The notes under the pieces: generated by a model
What the model saw: the letters and a program-made list of their open reading frames with translations, nothing else
What the model was told of the DNA's origin: nothing
Database searches by the model: none
Made by a program: the position numbers and the translations under genes
Origin: UBA12068 sp964452415
GTDB lineage: Bacteria; Patescibacteriota; Minisyncoccia; Moranbacterales; GWC2-37-73
NCBI GenBank assembly: GCA_964452415.1
Contig: CAYVME010000002.1
Span: 1-59,268 of the forward strand
Direction: 5' to 3'
Length of the DNA: 59,268 bases
Shown: one piece after another, positions 49,649 through 59,118 of the stretch
How the letters are laid out: every line of letters starts with the position of its first letter
Numbering within the stretch: the first letter of the stretch is position 1

Positions 49649-50179
49649 ATGATGTCAAAAATCTCAAAAGTTTCATTGGTTGTGTTTGTGGTGTTGCTCA
49701 TCGGCTTGAGTTTCTGGGGAGTTTCCATCTTTAAAGATCGAAACTCAACTTCCCCATCAAGCCAAAATTCCGAAGATCAATCTGATTCATCAACTGAAGA
49801 ATCAGGCGATGATCAAAAAACGGATGCTTCTCTGGACGAAGTTGACTCAGACAGCGAAGATGGAGCAGTTTCTGAGCCTGTGGGTGGCCTTTTGGATGTG
49901 AGCGAGAAAGAATGCAACGATCAATGCAAATCATTCGAGAATGATCCAGAGGATTTGAAATATTGCCGTGAAGTCTGCGGTCTTGCTCTGCCAAATCCGA
50001 TTGCCAACGGATGTGATGCAATTGAGGATGATCTGGAAAAGGATTATTGCCTGAAAGATTTGGCCATAAAAAAGAATGAAATGAAAATATGTGATCAAAT
50101 CGCGGATTCAAACATCAAAAAAACCTGTCGCAACAGGATTCTTGAAGACATTGTCGACAAACAAATGCTGGAGCAATAA
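49649..50179 (+). CDS. Membrane-anchored Cys-rich protein
   Basis: 176 aa. Seen: an N-terminal helix (residues 7-28), a long Ser/Asp/Glu low-complexity spacer (about 32-85), and a helical C-terminal domain with eight Cys in pairs (KECNDQCKSF, KYCREVCGL, GCDAIEDDLEKDYC, KICDQIADS...TCRNR). The CxxI...(K/D)xxC spacing with acidic helices resembles Cys-paired repeats of exported CPR and archaeal proteins; function unknown. It follows the SpoIID gene by 19 nt and is probably co-transcribed with it. Confidence 0.7.
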   Translation: MMSKISKVSLVVFVVLLIGLSFWGVSIFKDRNSTSPSSQNSEDQSDSSTEESGDDQKTDASLDEVDSDSEDGAVSEPVGGLLDVSEKECNDQCKSFENDPEDLKYCREVCGLALPNPIANGCDAIEDDLEKDYCLKDLAIKKNEMKICDQIADSNIKKTCRNRILEDIVDKQMLEQ

Positions 50180-50186
50180 CTCAAAA

Positions 50187-51179
50187 ATGAATATGAAAAT
50201 ATTAGTAACTGGCGGAGCTGGATATATAGGAAGTCACACAGTGCGAAAATTAAAACAAGCAAATCACGATGTGGTCATTTTCGACAACCTTTCTTCTGGA
50301 CATAAGGATGCCATCAAAGGCTTCGAACTTTTTATTGGAGACCTTGCAAACAAGCAAGATTTGGAAAAAGTTTTCAGTGAAAACAAATTTGACGCAGTTG
50401 TTCACTTTGCAGGATCAATTGAAGCAGGAGAATCAATGACTGATCCCAAGAGATTTTTTGACAACAACTTAGTCTGTGGTCTCAATCTTTTAGAGGCAAT
50501 GCTTATTCATGATGTGAAAAAAATTGTCTTTTCCTCCACTGCCGCAGTGTACGGCGAGCCAGAAACAATGCCGATCACCGAGGACACGCCAAAAAATCCA
50601 ACGAATGTGTATGGCCTGACCAAATTGATGTTTGAACAGGTTTTGGATGCCTATGACAATGCTTATGGCCTCAAATCAGTGTGTCTTCGCTATTTCAATG
50701 CCACTGGGGCTGACCCATCGGGAGAAATTGGACCTGATCACAAAAACAAAACGCATCTTCTCACACTCACACTTTTGACCGCTCTTGGAAAACGAGATTC
50801 AATCAAAATCTTTGGCACTGACTACTCGACTCCAGATGGAACTGGCGTCAGAGACTATGTGCATGTCAACGACCTGGCTGATGCTCATGTTCTTGCTCTG
50901 GATTTTCTTAAAAAAAACAACGCTTCAGACAAATTCAATCTTGGAAATAATAAAGGAATTTCAGTAAGGGAAGTTATTGAAATGTCCAAAAAAATCACGG
51001 GTGCTTATTTCAAGGTTATCGAAGAACCAAGGCGTGCTGGAGACCCAGCAAACCTTTTGGCCAGCTCGCAAAAAGCCCATACTATTTTAGATTGGCATCC
51101 AAAATTTGACACCATGGAACAGATCATCCAAACCGCTTGGAATTGGCACAAGAAAAATCCAGACGGTTTTGAGAAATGA
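50187..51179 (+). CDS. galE: UDP-glucose 4-epimerase
   Basis: 330 aa from the ATG at 50187 (an ATG at 50193 gives the more typical MKILVTGG start); the frame runs open upstream into the preceding gene. Seen: TGGAGYIGS NAD loop, SSTAAVYGEP, and the catalytic Tyr/Lys in NVYGLTKLMFEQ, then RYFNATGADPSGEIGP, GLRDYVHVNDLAD-like VRDYVHV and WHPKFD near the end, all canonical for GalE. It interconverts UDP-glucose and UDP-galactose (or their N-acetyl forms). It starts 7 nt after the preceding stop and converges with the minus operon beyond. Confidence 0.93.
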   Translation: MNMKILVTGGAGYIGSHTVRKLKQANHDVVIFDNLSSGHKDAIKGFELFIGDLANKQDLEKVFSENKFDAVVHFAGSIEAGESMTDPKRFFDNNLVCGLNLLEAMLIHDVKKIVFSSTAAVYGEPETMPITEDTPKNPTNVYGLTKLMFEQVLDAYDNAYGLKSVCLRYFNATGADPSGEIGPDHKNKTHLLTLTLLTALGKRDSIKIFGTDYSTPDGTGVRDYVHVNDLADAHVLALDFLKKNNASDKFNLGNNKGISVREVIEMSKKITGAYFKVIEEPRRAGDPANLLASSQKAHTILDWHPKFDTMEQIIQTAWNWHKKNPDGFEK

Positions 51180-51224
51180 ATACTGAGAATAGAAGGTTTT
51201 GCTATTAATCAAAAGCTAAAGAAA

Positions 51225-52385
51225 TTATTGATTAGTTTCATTTATAATTCTTTCCAATGCTTCACTTGACCTGTCCCAACTCCAATTCTTAACTGTTGCG
51301 TATCCCTCATTGATAAGCTTATTCCGAAGCTCAATATCCTCTGTTAATCGCTGAATTGCTTTTTTTGCACCCTCAATATCTTCTTGCTCAATCACAAGTG
51401 CATTTTCTCCATCTTCAATATATTCATCGAAGCCAGTAACTTTTCCAACCACCACCGCGCAACCACATGCCATTGCCTCCATGGGTGGCCCAAAGAAACC
51501 TTCAATCCTGCTCATTTTCAAAAAAACATCACACGATGAATAAATTTTTGACATTTCCCCATAGGGAACATTTTCAAAAAATCTATCAAATCTCCAATCT
51601 TTTTTGGGCTTCCCATTATTACTCACAATCCAAAGCTCACAATCCAAATCCTTCGCAGCGTCATACGCATCATCCATACCCTTATATGAAACATCTATTG
51701 CACCCTCAATCAAGACGCGAGGCCTTTTTGTTTTTGCAACCATCGGTTCGGTATTTTTAAAAACTTCCAAGTCAATTCCATTTGGCACATAATGTGCATC
51801 TTGACCAAATTCGTCTTTGAGCCAAGCCTGAATCCATTTAGCTTCTGTCATATACTCCATCTTTAAAGCATATGTCCTTTTGATAATTTCACACAGGCCA
51901 TTATTTCCTGGGAAAAATCGACTTTCATCTGACTGCACAAAATATATCTTTCGCCGAGCCTTTGCCATATCAACCGTAAATGCCGTACTGTATGCCGTGG
52001 CTATAAGAATATCCACCTCTCCACTTTGAAGCACTTTTTTCGTTTTTCTATATGGAAATATTTCAACTTTTTGATTCGGAAACCAGCTCCCATCATTATC
52101 ATTACTAAGTGATAATATTTTTACATCATACCCGTCATCCTTCAATCTATTTGCATGTTGAAAAATAACAGCAATTCCACCAGAAATTGAAACCCCTGGA
52201 ACCAAATAATAAATTTTTTGCTCCTTGCCATTTTTTCTATTTATAAAATTTTCATCTAAAAGCCTCTCCTCATTAAACTTCTTCCATCTTTTAAATTCAA
52301 TATTAAAAGAAAAAAAGTTCTTAAATGTTTTATCGTCAAGAAAAAAAATAATACTTTTACTAATTTTTTTTATAAAAATTTTCAT
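51225..52385 (-). CDS. GT4 glycosyltransferase, WsaF-like
   Basis: 386 aa from the ATG at 52385, 2 nt after the preceding stop; the open frame extends to 52508 but overlaps the upstream gene. Seen: YYLVPGVSISGGIAVIFQHANRL, IYFVQSDESRFF, VPNGIDLEVF, the donor-site stretch MSRIEGFFGPPMEAMACG (EX7E form) and a C-terminal KNWSWDRSSEAL. This pattern recalls rhamnan-type WsaF and related S-layer glycan enzymes; the donor could be dTDP-rhamnose, but no rhamnose pathway genes are in the window. Last gene of the minus operon. Confidence 0.85.
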   Translation of the reverse strand: MKIFIKKISKSIIFFLDDKTFKNFFSFNIEFKRWKKFNEERLLDENFINRKNGKEQKIYYLVPGVSISGGIAVIFQHANRLKDDGYDVKILSLSNDNDGSWFPNQKVEIFPYRKTKKVLQSGEVDILIATAYSTAFTVDMAKARRKIYFVQSDESRFFPGNNGLCEIIKRTYALKMEYMTEAKWIQAWLKDEFGQDAHYVPNGIDLEVFKNTEPMVAKTKRPRVLIEGAIDVSYKGMDDAYDAAKDLDCELWIVSNNGKPKKDWRFDRFFENVPYGEMSKIYSSCDVFLKMSRIEGFFGPPMEAMACGCAVVVGKVTGFDEYIEDGENALVIEQEDIEGAKKAIQRLTEDIELRNKLINEGYATVKNWSWDRSSEALERIINETNQ

Positions 52386-52387
52386 CC

Positions 52388-53803
52388 CTATTTTTTTTTC
52401 AATGAAGGAAATATTTCCATAAATCGGGTTTTTAACTGATCCTGATTTGCATTTGATTTCAACAATTCTTCGAAATCTGCGATGACATTTACTATGTTCA
52501 TTGGGCATTCTTCGTGATTCTTCAATTGAAACACATTATCAATCTCAGTTTTAATCAAATTTCCCATCTCTTTTTCGGTAAATAATTCTTCAATCATTTT
52601 TTCACCTTCCTTCAAGCCAATGATATTAATCTTAACATCTTCTTCAGGAATCAGATTTTTAGTTCGAATTAAGCACAAAGCTGTTTCATAGATATTAATA
52701 AGCTCCCCCATATCGAGGATATAAATTTCACCATGATTATCCCGTGCAACACTTGTCACAACAAGCTGAGCAGCTTCACGGATAGACATGAAAAAACGCC
52801 TCACTTCCTTGTGCGTCACCGTAATTAGCCGGTTTTCAGCAATCTGACGCTCAAACAGAGGAAGGACTGATCCGTTTGAATTGATAACATTTCCAAATCG
52901 CACAATGTTAAATTTGGTTTTTGACTCTCCAATACATTTAATGTAATATTCTGCCAATTTTTTTGTTGAACCCATTATGCTGGTTGGATTCACAACCTTG
53001 TCAGTTGAAATGAAAATAAAATTCTTTATCTCATTTTCAATAGCTGCATCGACAACATTTCTTGTTCCAATAACATTATTCAAGACAGCTTCATCAATGT
53101 TGTCCTCCATCAGGTATACATGCTTATAGGCGGCCGCATGAAAAACAAAATCTGGTTGTTCCTCCTTGATGATTCTGCTCATTTTTTCCTTATTGAGAAT
53201 ACTGCCAATGACAAGTCTGTATTTTTCCCTTGAAACAGCTTTTTCTTTCAAATTTTGATCAATATTGAAAATCAAATATTCCGAATTATCATACACAATA
53301 ACTTTTTTCACACCAAGATCAAAAAGCTGACGGACAATTTCTGAGCCAATTGATCCTGCGCCTCCGGTTATAAAAGCAGTTTTATTTTTATAAAAATCCT
53401 TAAGCTTTTCAACATTTTGCTTCAAAAATGGCCTTCCAAGAAAGTCCTCAAGGGCAAAGTCCTTAACATCTGAATACTTAACATCATTTTGTCCAATAAC
53501 ATGCTGAGAGCGTGGCACGAGCCTGATTTGAGTTCTGTTTTTTAAGCTATTCAGCAATATTTTCCTCATTAATTCTCCATTTGCTGATGGTATAGCAATA
53601 ATTATTTCATCAATTTTATAAATTTTATTTAATTTTGACAGCTCCTCAATCTTGCCAATGACATCAAGGCCCTCTTCTGTTGATTCTTGGTCATCAACAA
53701 AACCGATGATTTTAGCATCGGACACATTTTTTTCAATATCTTCTTTCAATAATTTACCCGCAATTCCAGCACCAATTATTAATATATTTCTGTATTCACT
53801 CAT
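52388..53803 (-). CDS. Nucleotide-sugar 4,6-dehydratase, soluble WbpM/CapD-like
   Basis: 471 aa. Domain 1 (1-120) is a CoA-binding-like Rossmann unit (IIGAGIAGKLL, GFVDDQES); domain 2 (about 125-430) is a short-chain dehydrogenase with GGAGSIGS at 147-154, STDK at 266-269 and MGSTKK at 277-282. Met in place of the usual catalytic Tyr is the hallmark of the WbpM/CapD subgroup that makes UDP-4-keto-6-deoxy sugars from UDP-GlcNAc. The four N-terminal membrane helices of full-length WbpM are absent. Gap to the previous gene is 1 nt. Confidence 0.88.
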   Translation of the reverse strand: MSEYRNILIIGAGIAGKLLKEDIEKNVSDAKIIGFVDDQESTEEGLDVIGKIEELSKLNKIYKIDEIIIAIPSANGELMRKILLNSLKNRTQIRLVPRSQHVIGQNDVKYSDVKDFALEDFLGRPFLKQNVEKLKDFYKNKTAFITGGAGSIGSEIVRQLFDLGVKKVIVYDNSEYLIFNIDQNLKEKAVSREKYRLVIGSILNKEKMSRIIKEEQPDFVFHAAAYKHVYLMEDNIDEAVLNNVIGTRNVVDAAIENEIKNFIFISTDKVVNPTSIMGSTKKLAEYYIKCIGESKTKFNIVRFGNVINSNGSVLPLFERQIAENRLITVTHKEVRRFFMSIREAAQLVVTSVARDNHGEIYILDMGELINIYETALCLIRTKNLIPEEDVKINIIGLKEGEKMIEELFTEKEMGNLIKTEIDNVFQLKNHEECPMNIVNVIADFEELLKSNANQDQLKTRFMEIFPSLKKK

Positions 53804-53804
53804 G

Positions 53805-54647
53805 TTATTTTTTGTTCTGATTAATAATGTACATATTATTTCTATAAAAATCCAATGTTTTCCTTAATCCTTCCTCTATTGGCGTAAGAATTATTTTCCC
53901 TATTAAATTATTTTTTGCTATTGGACAAACAACATCTTCCTTGTTTCCCTTATCATTTATCTTTATCTTTTCCATCACTACTTCATTTTCAATAATATCT
54001 ATCAATTCTCCTACTTTTATAAGCTTTTCCGTGGCAAGATCAGTGCAACCAAAATAGCTATTGTCTATTGCATATTTTATGAATTTTACCATATCCGAAG
54101 CAAAAATGAAATCTCGCTCAGCACTCATGTCATTAATTTCAGTTGTTGCATCATCCAAATAATTCACCAATAAATTCGCAACCAGACTTCCCTGCTTGAA
54201 GGGAATTTGATATTCGCCATATATATTAAACAATCTAAATATGGTTAAATTTATGTTGTTTTTCTTACAATATGCTTTGCATGTTTCTTCCAGCAATATC
54301 TTCCTTTTTGCATATTCAGAATCTGGGTTTGCATAAATAACTGCAGATGAGAATAAGATGCAGTGTCCAGTGTCGACAAAAGTGATATTTTTAAGCAAAT
54401 TTAGCTCCTGCTGTTTGAAATCATCCTGTGCGGTTGCATTATCAATCAAATGGATAACGACATCGTATTCACCAGAAATCTTATCTTTGTAGGGATTTCC
54501 TTCCATGAATTCATCCTTACGCTCAATAAAAGGTGATTTTTCAATACCCAATGAAAAACAATCATTTTCAATCGAAAGGTGTTTGGCGATGTTTCTGCCG
54601 ATAAAGCCCTCGCCTCCCAAAATCAAAATTTTCTTTCTATTATTCAT
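53805..54647 (-). CDS. NAD-dependent epimerase/dehydratase family protein
   Basis: 280 aa from the ATG at 54647, which overlaps the upstream stop by 8 nt; the frame upstream to 54725 is a shadow of that gene. Seen: LILGGEGFIGRNIAKHL (GxxGxxG), IHLIDNATA, SSAVIYANPDSEYAKRK with the Tyr-x-x-x-Lys pair, and RDFIFASDMVKFIKYA. Shorter than typical 310-330-aa members, so the C-terminal substrate region is reduced. It probably reduces or epimerises the keto sugar made by the adjacent dehydratase (inference). Confidence 0.83.
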   Translation of the reverse strand: MNNRKKILILGGEGFIGRNIAKHLSIENDCFSLGIEKSPFIERKDEFMEGNPYKDKISGEYDVVIHLIDNATAQDDFKQQELNLLKNITFVDTGHCILFSSAVIYANPDSEYAKRKILLEETCKAYCKKNNINLTIFRLFNIYGEYQIPFKQGSLVANLLVNYLDDATTEINDMSAERDFIFASDMVKFIKYAIDNSYFGCTDLATEKLIKVGELIDIIENEVVMEKIKINDKGNKEDVVCPIAKNNLIGKIILTPIEEGLRKTLDFYRNNMYIINQNKK

Positions 54648-56715
54648 TAACGCTTTTATACAAATTTTTATATTTTTCCGCAAGCACTTCAATGGAAAAG
54701 TTTTCCTCGACTGATTTTCTGGCATTTTTGGAAATATTTTTCAATGTTTCTTTTTGTGATATTGCAAATTCAATTTTTTCAGCAAGCTCTTCTGAAGAAT
54801 TGGGCTGCATTAAAAATCCCGTCTCCCCATCCTTTATTGCATCGCTAACACCACCAACATCTGAAGCAATCACGCAAACTCCCATAGACATCGCTTCCAC
54901 ATTTGAAAGAGGGAAACCTTCAGCACTTGAGGGCAAAACAAAAATATCAGCTGTGCTCAAGAATCGAGGAATATCTATTTGGTAACCAAGGAAAGCGAGA
55001 TTAGGATTATCAAATGCGTTTATTGATTTCTCAATTTCCATACGCATTGGACCATCGCCAATAACAAAAAATTTTACATTTGATTGATTTGCCAAAACCT
55101 TTTTTGCAGCTTCAACAAAAACATCAGGATTTTTCTCTGGTGAAAGCCTGCCGATGAAATACACTGCAAATTCATCTTCTTTTATGTTTAACTTGGTTCT
55201 CTCCGAAGATCTGTCGTATGTAGCAGGATTAAATTTCACACTGCAATCAATACCATTACATATAACCACCTTCTTTACATTATTTATTTTGGCCTGATTT
55301 TCATAGGCATTCAAAACTTTTGTGTTGTCAGTGGTGAAAACATCAATGAAATCTCCACATTCTATTGAATTTGAAAAATGATCTGCAATAACATTAAACA
55401 CCGTACTTATGACTTTTACCCGTGGAAATTCTCGTTTAATTTCTGGCAACATTTCATAAAAACTGCTGTTGTGAACAATGTGAATGACATCTATTTTCTT
55501 ACTCCTGATATAGTTTTTCATAAATTCCAAATACTCTTCCTCCCTTTGAAATAAATTGGGTAGATGATAAATATTTCCAGTAATTTCCTTGAATTTATAC
55601 TCCCACTCATTTTGACTTTTCAAGCTTGTTATTATTGAAAAGTTAAAATCATTTTTTAATCTTGAGCAGTAATTATATACCAGCGTTTCCGCGCCACCAA
55701 AAGTAAGCCAGGGCATCAAAATAAGAATCTGTCTATTACCTTCAAATTCAGTATTTGATTCTCCATAAATATTTAGATATGGATTTAAAACCTTTATTTG
55801 AGAATGTATATTTTTTTGAATTTCATTCGCAACTTTATCATTTTTAAAAAAATCTTTTCTATCATTCTTTAAATCCAGCAGCTTTTTGTTAAATCCTGAT
55901 TTATGAATGGCGCTAAGTGAATTTTTATGTATTCTATATTTAATTAATGTTTCTTTTATAGCAATACCACCAAATCCGCTCCTTACCATATCAATCCAAA
56001 AAACCCAATCCTCGAAAAAACCGTTATACTGACTCAAGAAACCTTCTCCATTCAATTTAACAACAGATTGCCATGCCTCTTTCCTTATTACGCTATGTGA
56101 AGATGCAACATTTTCATCTCTCATTAAAAATACATCTAGATCCTGCGTTTTCCATATAGAATCATTATCGCCAAAACATTGAAGCCAGCTATAAACACAT
56201 CCGAGATTTTCATCTGCTTCCAATTTCAATAATGCCTTTTCGATATATGTAGGATCCATTATGTCATCCGCATCCAAATAGCACACATATTTACCCCTGG
56301 CAACTTTAGCTCCATTATTTCTAGTCCTTGCTAAGCCCTGGTTTGCCTGATGAATAACTATTGTTCTTGGATAATTTAATGTGTTTAAAACATCTACGGT
56401 ATTTTTATCGGTAGAACCGTCATTAATAATAACAATTTCAATGTTTTTAAAAGTTTGGTTTATTGCAGACTCCAAGGCCTCTTTGACGAAGTTGCCATAA
56501 TTATAGCAAGGTATGATTATCGAAACTAATGGAATACTTTGTGGCCACCTCTCTTGCTTTACCATGTCTATAATTGTCTGTGATTTTAATACTTGTGATT
56601 TTTTTTTAAAATTATTCCTAATAAATTTAAAAATTCTTTTAAGCAAAACAAAAAAACCATCTCTTTTAAAAATTACAGAGACAATTCTCACGAAATATAT
56701 GAACTTATTTACCAT
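54640..56715 (-). CDS. Bifunctional GT2-GT4 glycosyltransferase
   Basis: 691 aa with two catalytic domains. Residues 60-300: GT-A type GT2 with VSIIIPCYNYGNFVKEA, IINDGSTDKNT, YLDADDIMDP and the EDWVFWIDM acidic motif. Residues 330-690: GT-B type GT4 with LMPWLTFGGAETLVYNY, VICNGIDCS, YFIGRLSPEKNPDVF and SSAEGFPLSNVEAMSMG (EX7E). A basic amphipathic N-terminus (about 1-40) may bind the membrane. Fused pairs of this kind add two sugars in sequence. It overlaps the next gene by 8 nt, so translation is coupled. Confidence 0.88.
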   Translation of the reverse strand: MVNKFIYFVRIVSVIFKRDGFFVLLKRIFKFIRNNFKKKSQVLKSQTIIDMVKQERWPQSIPLVSIIIPCYNYGNFVKEALESAINQTFKNIEIVIINDGSTDKNTVDVLNTLNYPRTIVIHQANQGLARTRNNGAKVARGKYVCYLDADDIMDPTYIEKALLKLEADENLGCVYSWLQCFGDNDSIWKTQDLDVFLMRDENVASSHSVIRKEAWQSVVKLNGEGFLSQYNGFFEDWVFWIDMVRSGFGGIAIKETLIKYRIHKNSLSAIHKSGFNKKLLDLKNDRKDFFKNDKVANEIQKNIHSQIKVLNPYLNIYGESNTEFEGNRQILILMPWLTFGGAETLVYNYCSRLKNDFNFSIITSLKSQNEWEYKFKEITGNIYHLPNLFQREEEYLEFMKNYIRSKKIDVIHIVHNSSFYEMLPEIKREFPRVKVISTVFNVIADHFSNSIECGDFIDVFTTDNTKVLNAYENQAKINNVKKVVICNGIDCSVKFNPATYDRSSERTKLNIKEDEFAVYFIGRLSPEKNPDVFVEAAKKVLANQSNVKFFVIGDGPMRMEIEKSINAFDNPNLAFLGYQIDIPRFLSTADIFVLPSSAEGFPLSNVEAMSMGVCVIASDVGGVSDAIKDGETGFLMQPNSSEELAEKIEFAISQKETLKNISKNARKSVEENFSIEVLAEKYKNLYKSVNE

Positions 56716-56729
56716 AAATATTTATTGAA

Positions 56730-57860
56730 TTATTTATTTGCATCAGCCTTTAGCATGCATCTTATCTTATTAACAAATAAAATATTACATGTTTTTAATT
56801 TAAATAATTCTATAACAGTATTAAAATATTTTCCTAACGAGAAATGTAGTGCTTCATGCAACATTTCGAATCCAAATTTGTTAATATTTGTCACTTTGAA
56901 GATTGCTCTATCGCCGAATAAATTTTCAATTCCGCTAAATTTTTCCTTATAATACTCACTTTCATATATGGCAATACTAGGTACAAGTGAATACAAAGAT
57001 GCAAGAACAGCATGGTAACTAGTAGTTATAACCAAATCATTTTTTCTCACAATTTTAACTAACTCTTTGTAATTCTTGGGTCTTTGATGAAATTTAATGT
57101 CTTTAATTCCAAATTCTAAAAGCATGCTTCGTATATCGCCTTCTTCTGTTACATGTTGATTTTCTAGCATACTAAAAAAACAAATTGAATATTCACTATT
57201 TTTTTCAAACACAGTTCGTAAAAAATCGAGATATTTTACTCTTTCCACACCAACAAAATCCGCAATTCTTAGATTGATTGCAACTCTCATTTTTTTTCTA
57301 AAAATTTTTCTTACAATTAAAGAATGGATAAGGTTTGCAATAAATTTTATTTTATCAAATAAGAAAATTGAATCATCAAAAGAAAATTGTTTTGCATTGA
57401 AATTGTTTAGAAGCAGTAAATCTCTGACTCCAAAAATACTAGCATCATTAATTATTTTTAGCATATCTTCTCTTTTTTCATTTGAAAAAGGACCAAGACC
57501 TTGTCCAGAGAAAATAATCCCGTCCTTAGAAAATCCATTTTTTGAAATCATTTTATAAAACCAAATTTTTTCCTCAAACCAATGATCATTTAAATATCCC
57601 CCTCCATAATAATGAACGAGAACAATAGAACTAAGATCTATATTCATCGCATTAAAGCTTGCCTCGTTATCGGAAACATAGATAAAACCGTCTTGTTTTT
57701 CTTTATCAATATTGGCCTTTAAAATAATGATCCTGTATTCGCAAAGGAACTTCCTGTAAAAAGATTTTACAGCGTCCAATATAAATTCATCTCCAAGATT
57801 TCCATATCCCCCATCACTACCTGTTAATATTATATATTTTTTTTTGTTATCATGTAACAT
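56730..57860 (-). CDS. Polysaccharide pyruvyl transferase family protein
   Basis: 376 aa from the ATG at 57860, 22 nt after the preceding stop; the frame to 57929 would overlap that gene. Seen: the family start ILTGSDGGYGNLGDEFI, VHYYGGGYLND, GQGLGPFSNEKRE, FGVRDLLLL, and ITTSYHAVLASLYSLVPSIAIYES near the end. It resembles the CsaB/WcaK/PssK group, which adds ketal pyruvate from PEP to glycan sugars. A pyruvyl group on the glycan could serve as ligand for SLH-type surface proteins; none is encoded here. Confidence 0.85.
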   Translation of the reverse strand: MLHDNKKKYIILTGSDGGYGNLGDEFILDAVKSFYRKFLCEYRIIILKANIDKEKQDGFIYVSDNEASFNAMNIDLSSIVLVHYYGGGYLNDHWFEEKIWFYKMISKNGFSKDGIIFSGQGLGPFSNEKREDMLKIINDASIFGVRDLLLLNNFNAKQFSFDDSIFLFDKIKFIANLIHSLIVRKIFRKKMRVAINLRIADFVGVERVKYLDFLRTVFEKNSEYSICFFSMLENQHVTEEGDIRSMLLEFGIKDIKFHQRPKNYKELVKIVRKNDLVITTSYHAVLASLYSLVPSIAIYESEYYKEKFSGIENLFGDRAIFKVTNINKFGFEMLHEALHFSLGKYFNTVIELFKLKTCNILFVNKIRCMLKADANK

Positions 57861-57882
57861 ATTTATTATTAAAATGAACTTA

Positions 57883-59118
57883 TTATTTCCAAGAATGATC
57901 AATATTGGCCACACCTGGTGATTTTTCATGATTACTTAAAACATTGAAAAATATTTCTGATTTCCTACTGTCAAAAAAATCATAATAGCTATTCAAAACT
58001 GGATCCCCGTTAAATATACTAACCAAGATAAAGAACTCCCCCTGATTAAAAAAATCTCCTTGTAATTCGAGCTTTCTTATGTTTTTTCCTAGTTTCCAAT
58101 CATTTTTTATTTTTTCAAAAAAAGTATTAAAGCCAGCGATTCTACACCCGGATTCTTTTTCATATATACCAAGTCCCACGCCCATCTCTGGATCAACCTC
58201 ATTTACATCTATGAAAATATCAATCACGATAGTTTCTGAACAATTGAAAATTTGTGTTTTATTATTATTTACATTTTTTATGCAGATATTTTCAAAGTAA
58301 TTAGTTTTTTTATGGCTATTAATTTGCCTTTTATCTTTTTTGTCTTTCTTAGAATCTATTGCTGTTTTTTTTAAGTATTCAAAATTTGATTTTCCGTAAT
58401 GGAACGCTGCATCCTCAGCATCACTAATGAAATTAACATGTCCATTATCTAGAAGCAAAACTCTATTGCAGTACTTCCTGACAACCTCTATATCGTGAGA
58501 TACCAATATAACAGTTTTGCCCTGACTTTTGTACTTTTCAAACTCACCCAAGCATTTCCGCTGAAAATTTGAATCTCCCACAGCCAAAACCTCATCCATC
58601 AAAAGAATTTCGCGATTTGCATGGATTGAAACAGAAAAAGCCAACCGTACCTGCATTCCCGAAGAATAATTTTTGAGTTTTTGATCAATGAATCGTTCCA
58701 ATTCAGAAAATTGCACAATCGAGTCAAATTTTTTATCAATCTCTTTTTTGGTCATTCCCAGAACAGTTGCGTTGAGATACACATTGTCCCTTCCAGAGAG
58801 TTCAGGGTTGAAACCGATTCCCAGCTCCAAAAATGGAGAGATCATCCCGTCAATTTCAACACTTCCTTTGTCAACCTGATAAATTCCAGCCAGAATTTTG
58901 AGCAAAGTTGATTTTCCGCTTCCATTTCGTCCAATTATTCCAAAAAATTCACCTTTTTTCACTTCAAAAGAAACATCGTCAAGCGCCTTGAATTCTTCAA
59001 ACCCCTTGTTTCGAGAAAAAACAGAAACCGCAGCCCCTCTGAGTGAGGAGACTTTTTCATGGGGTATTTTGAATGTTTTTGACACATTCTTGACTGATAT
59101 TGCAATGTCTTTTTCCAT
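57883..59118 (-). CDS. wzt: ABC transporter ATP-binding protein, Wzt-type, with C-terminal glycan-binding domain
   Basis: 411 aa. Residues 1-245 are the ATPase: Walker A GRNGSGKS at 63-70, ABC signature YSSGMQ at 151-156, Walker B ILLMDE at 171-176, and His208 in LVSHD. Residues 270-397 form a beta-rich extension like the Wzt C-terminal domain that recognises the capped end of an O-polysaccharide. It would power export of a lipid-linked glycan. The Wzm permease partner is not in the window; it should lie upstream on the same strand beyond 59268. First visible gene of the six-gene minus operon. Confidence 0.92.
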   Translation of the reverse strand: MEKDIAISVKNVSKTFKIPHEKVSSLRGAAVSVFSRNKGFEEFKALDDVSFEVKKGEFFGIIGRNGSGKSTLLKILAGIYQVDKGSVEIDGMISPFLELGIGFNPELSGRDNVYLNATVLGMTKKEIDKKFDSIVQFSELERFIDQKLKNYSSGMQVRLAFSVSIHANREILLMDEVLAVGDSNFQRKCLGEFEKYKSQGKTVILVSHDIEVVRKYCNRVLLLDNGHVNFISDAEDAAFHYGKSNFEYLKKTAIDSKKDKKDKRQINSHKKTNYFENICIKNVNNNKTQIFNCSETIVIDIFIDVNEVDPEMGVGLGIYEKESGCRIAGFNTFFEKIKNDWKLGKNIRKLELQGDFFNQGEFFILVSIFNGDPVLNSYYDFFDSRKSEIFFNVLSNHEKSPGVANIDHSWK

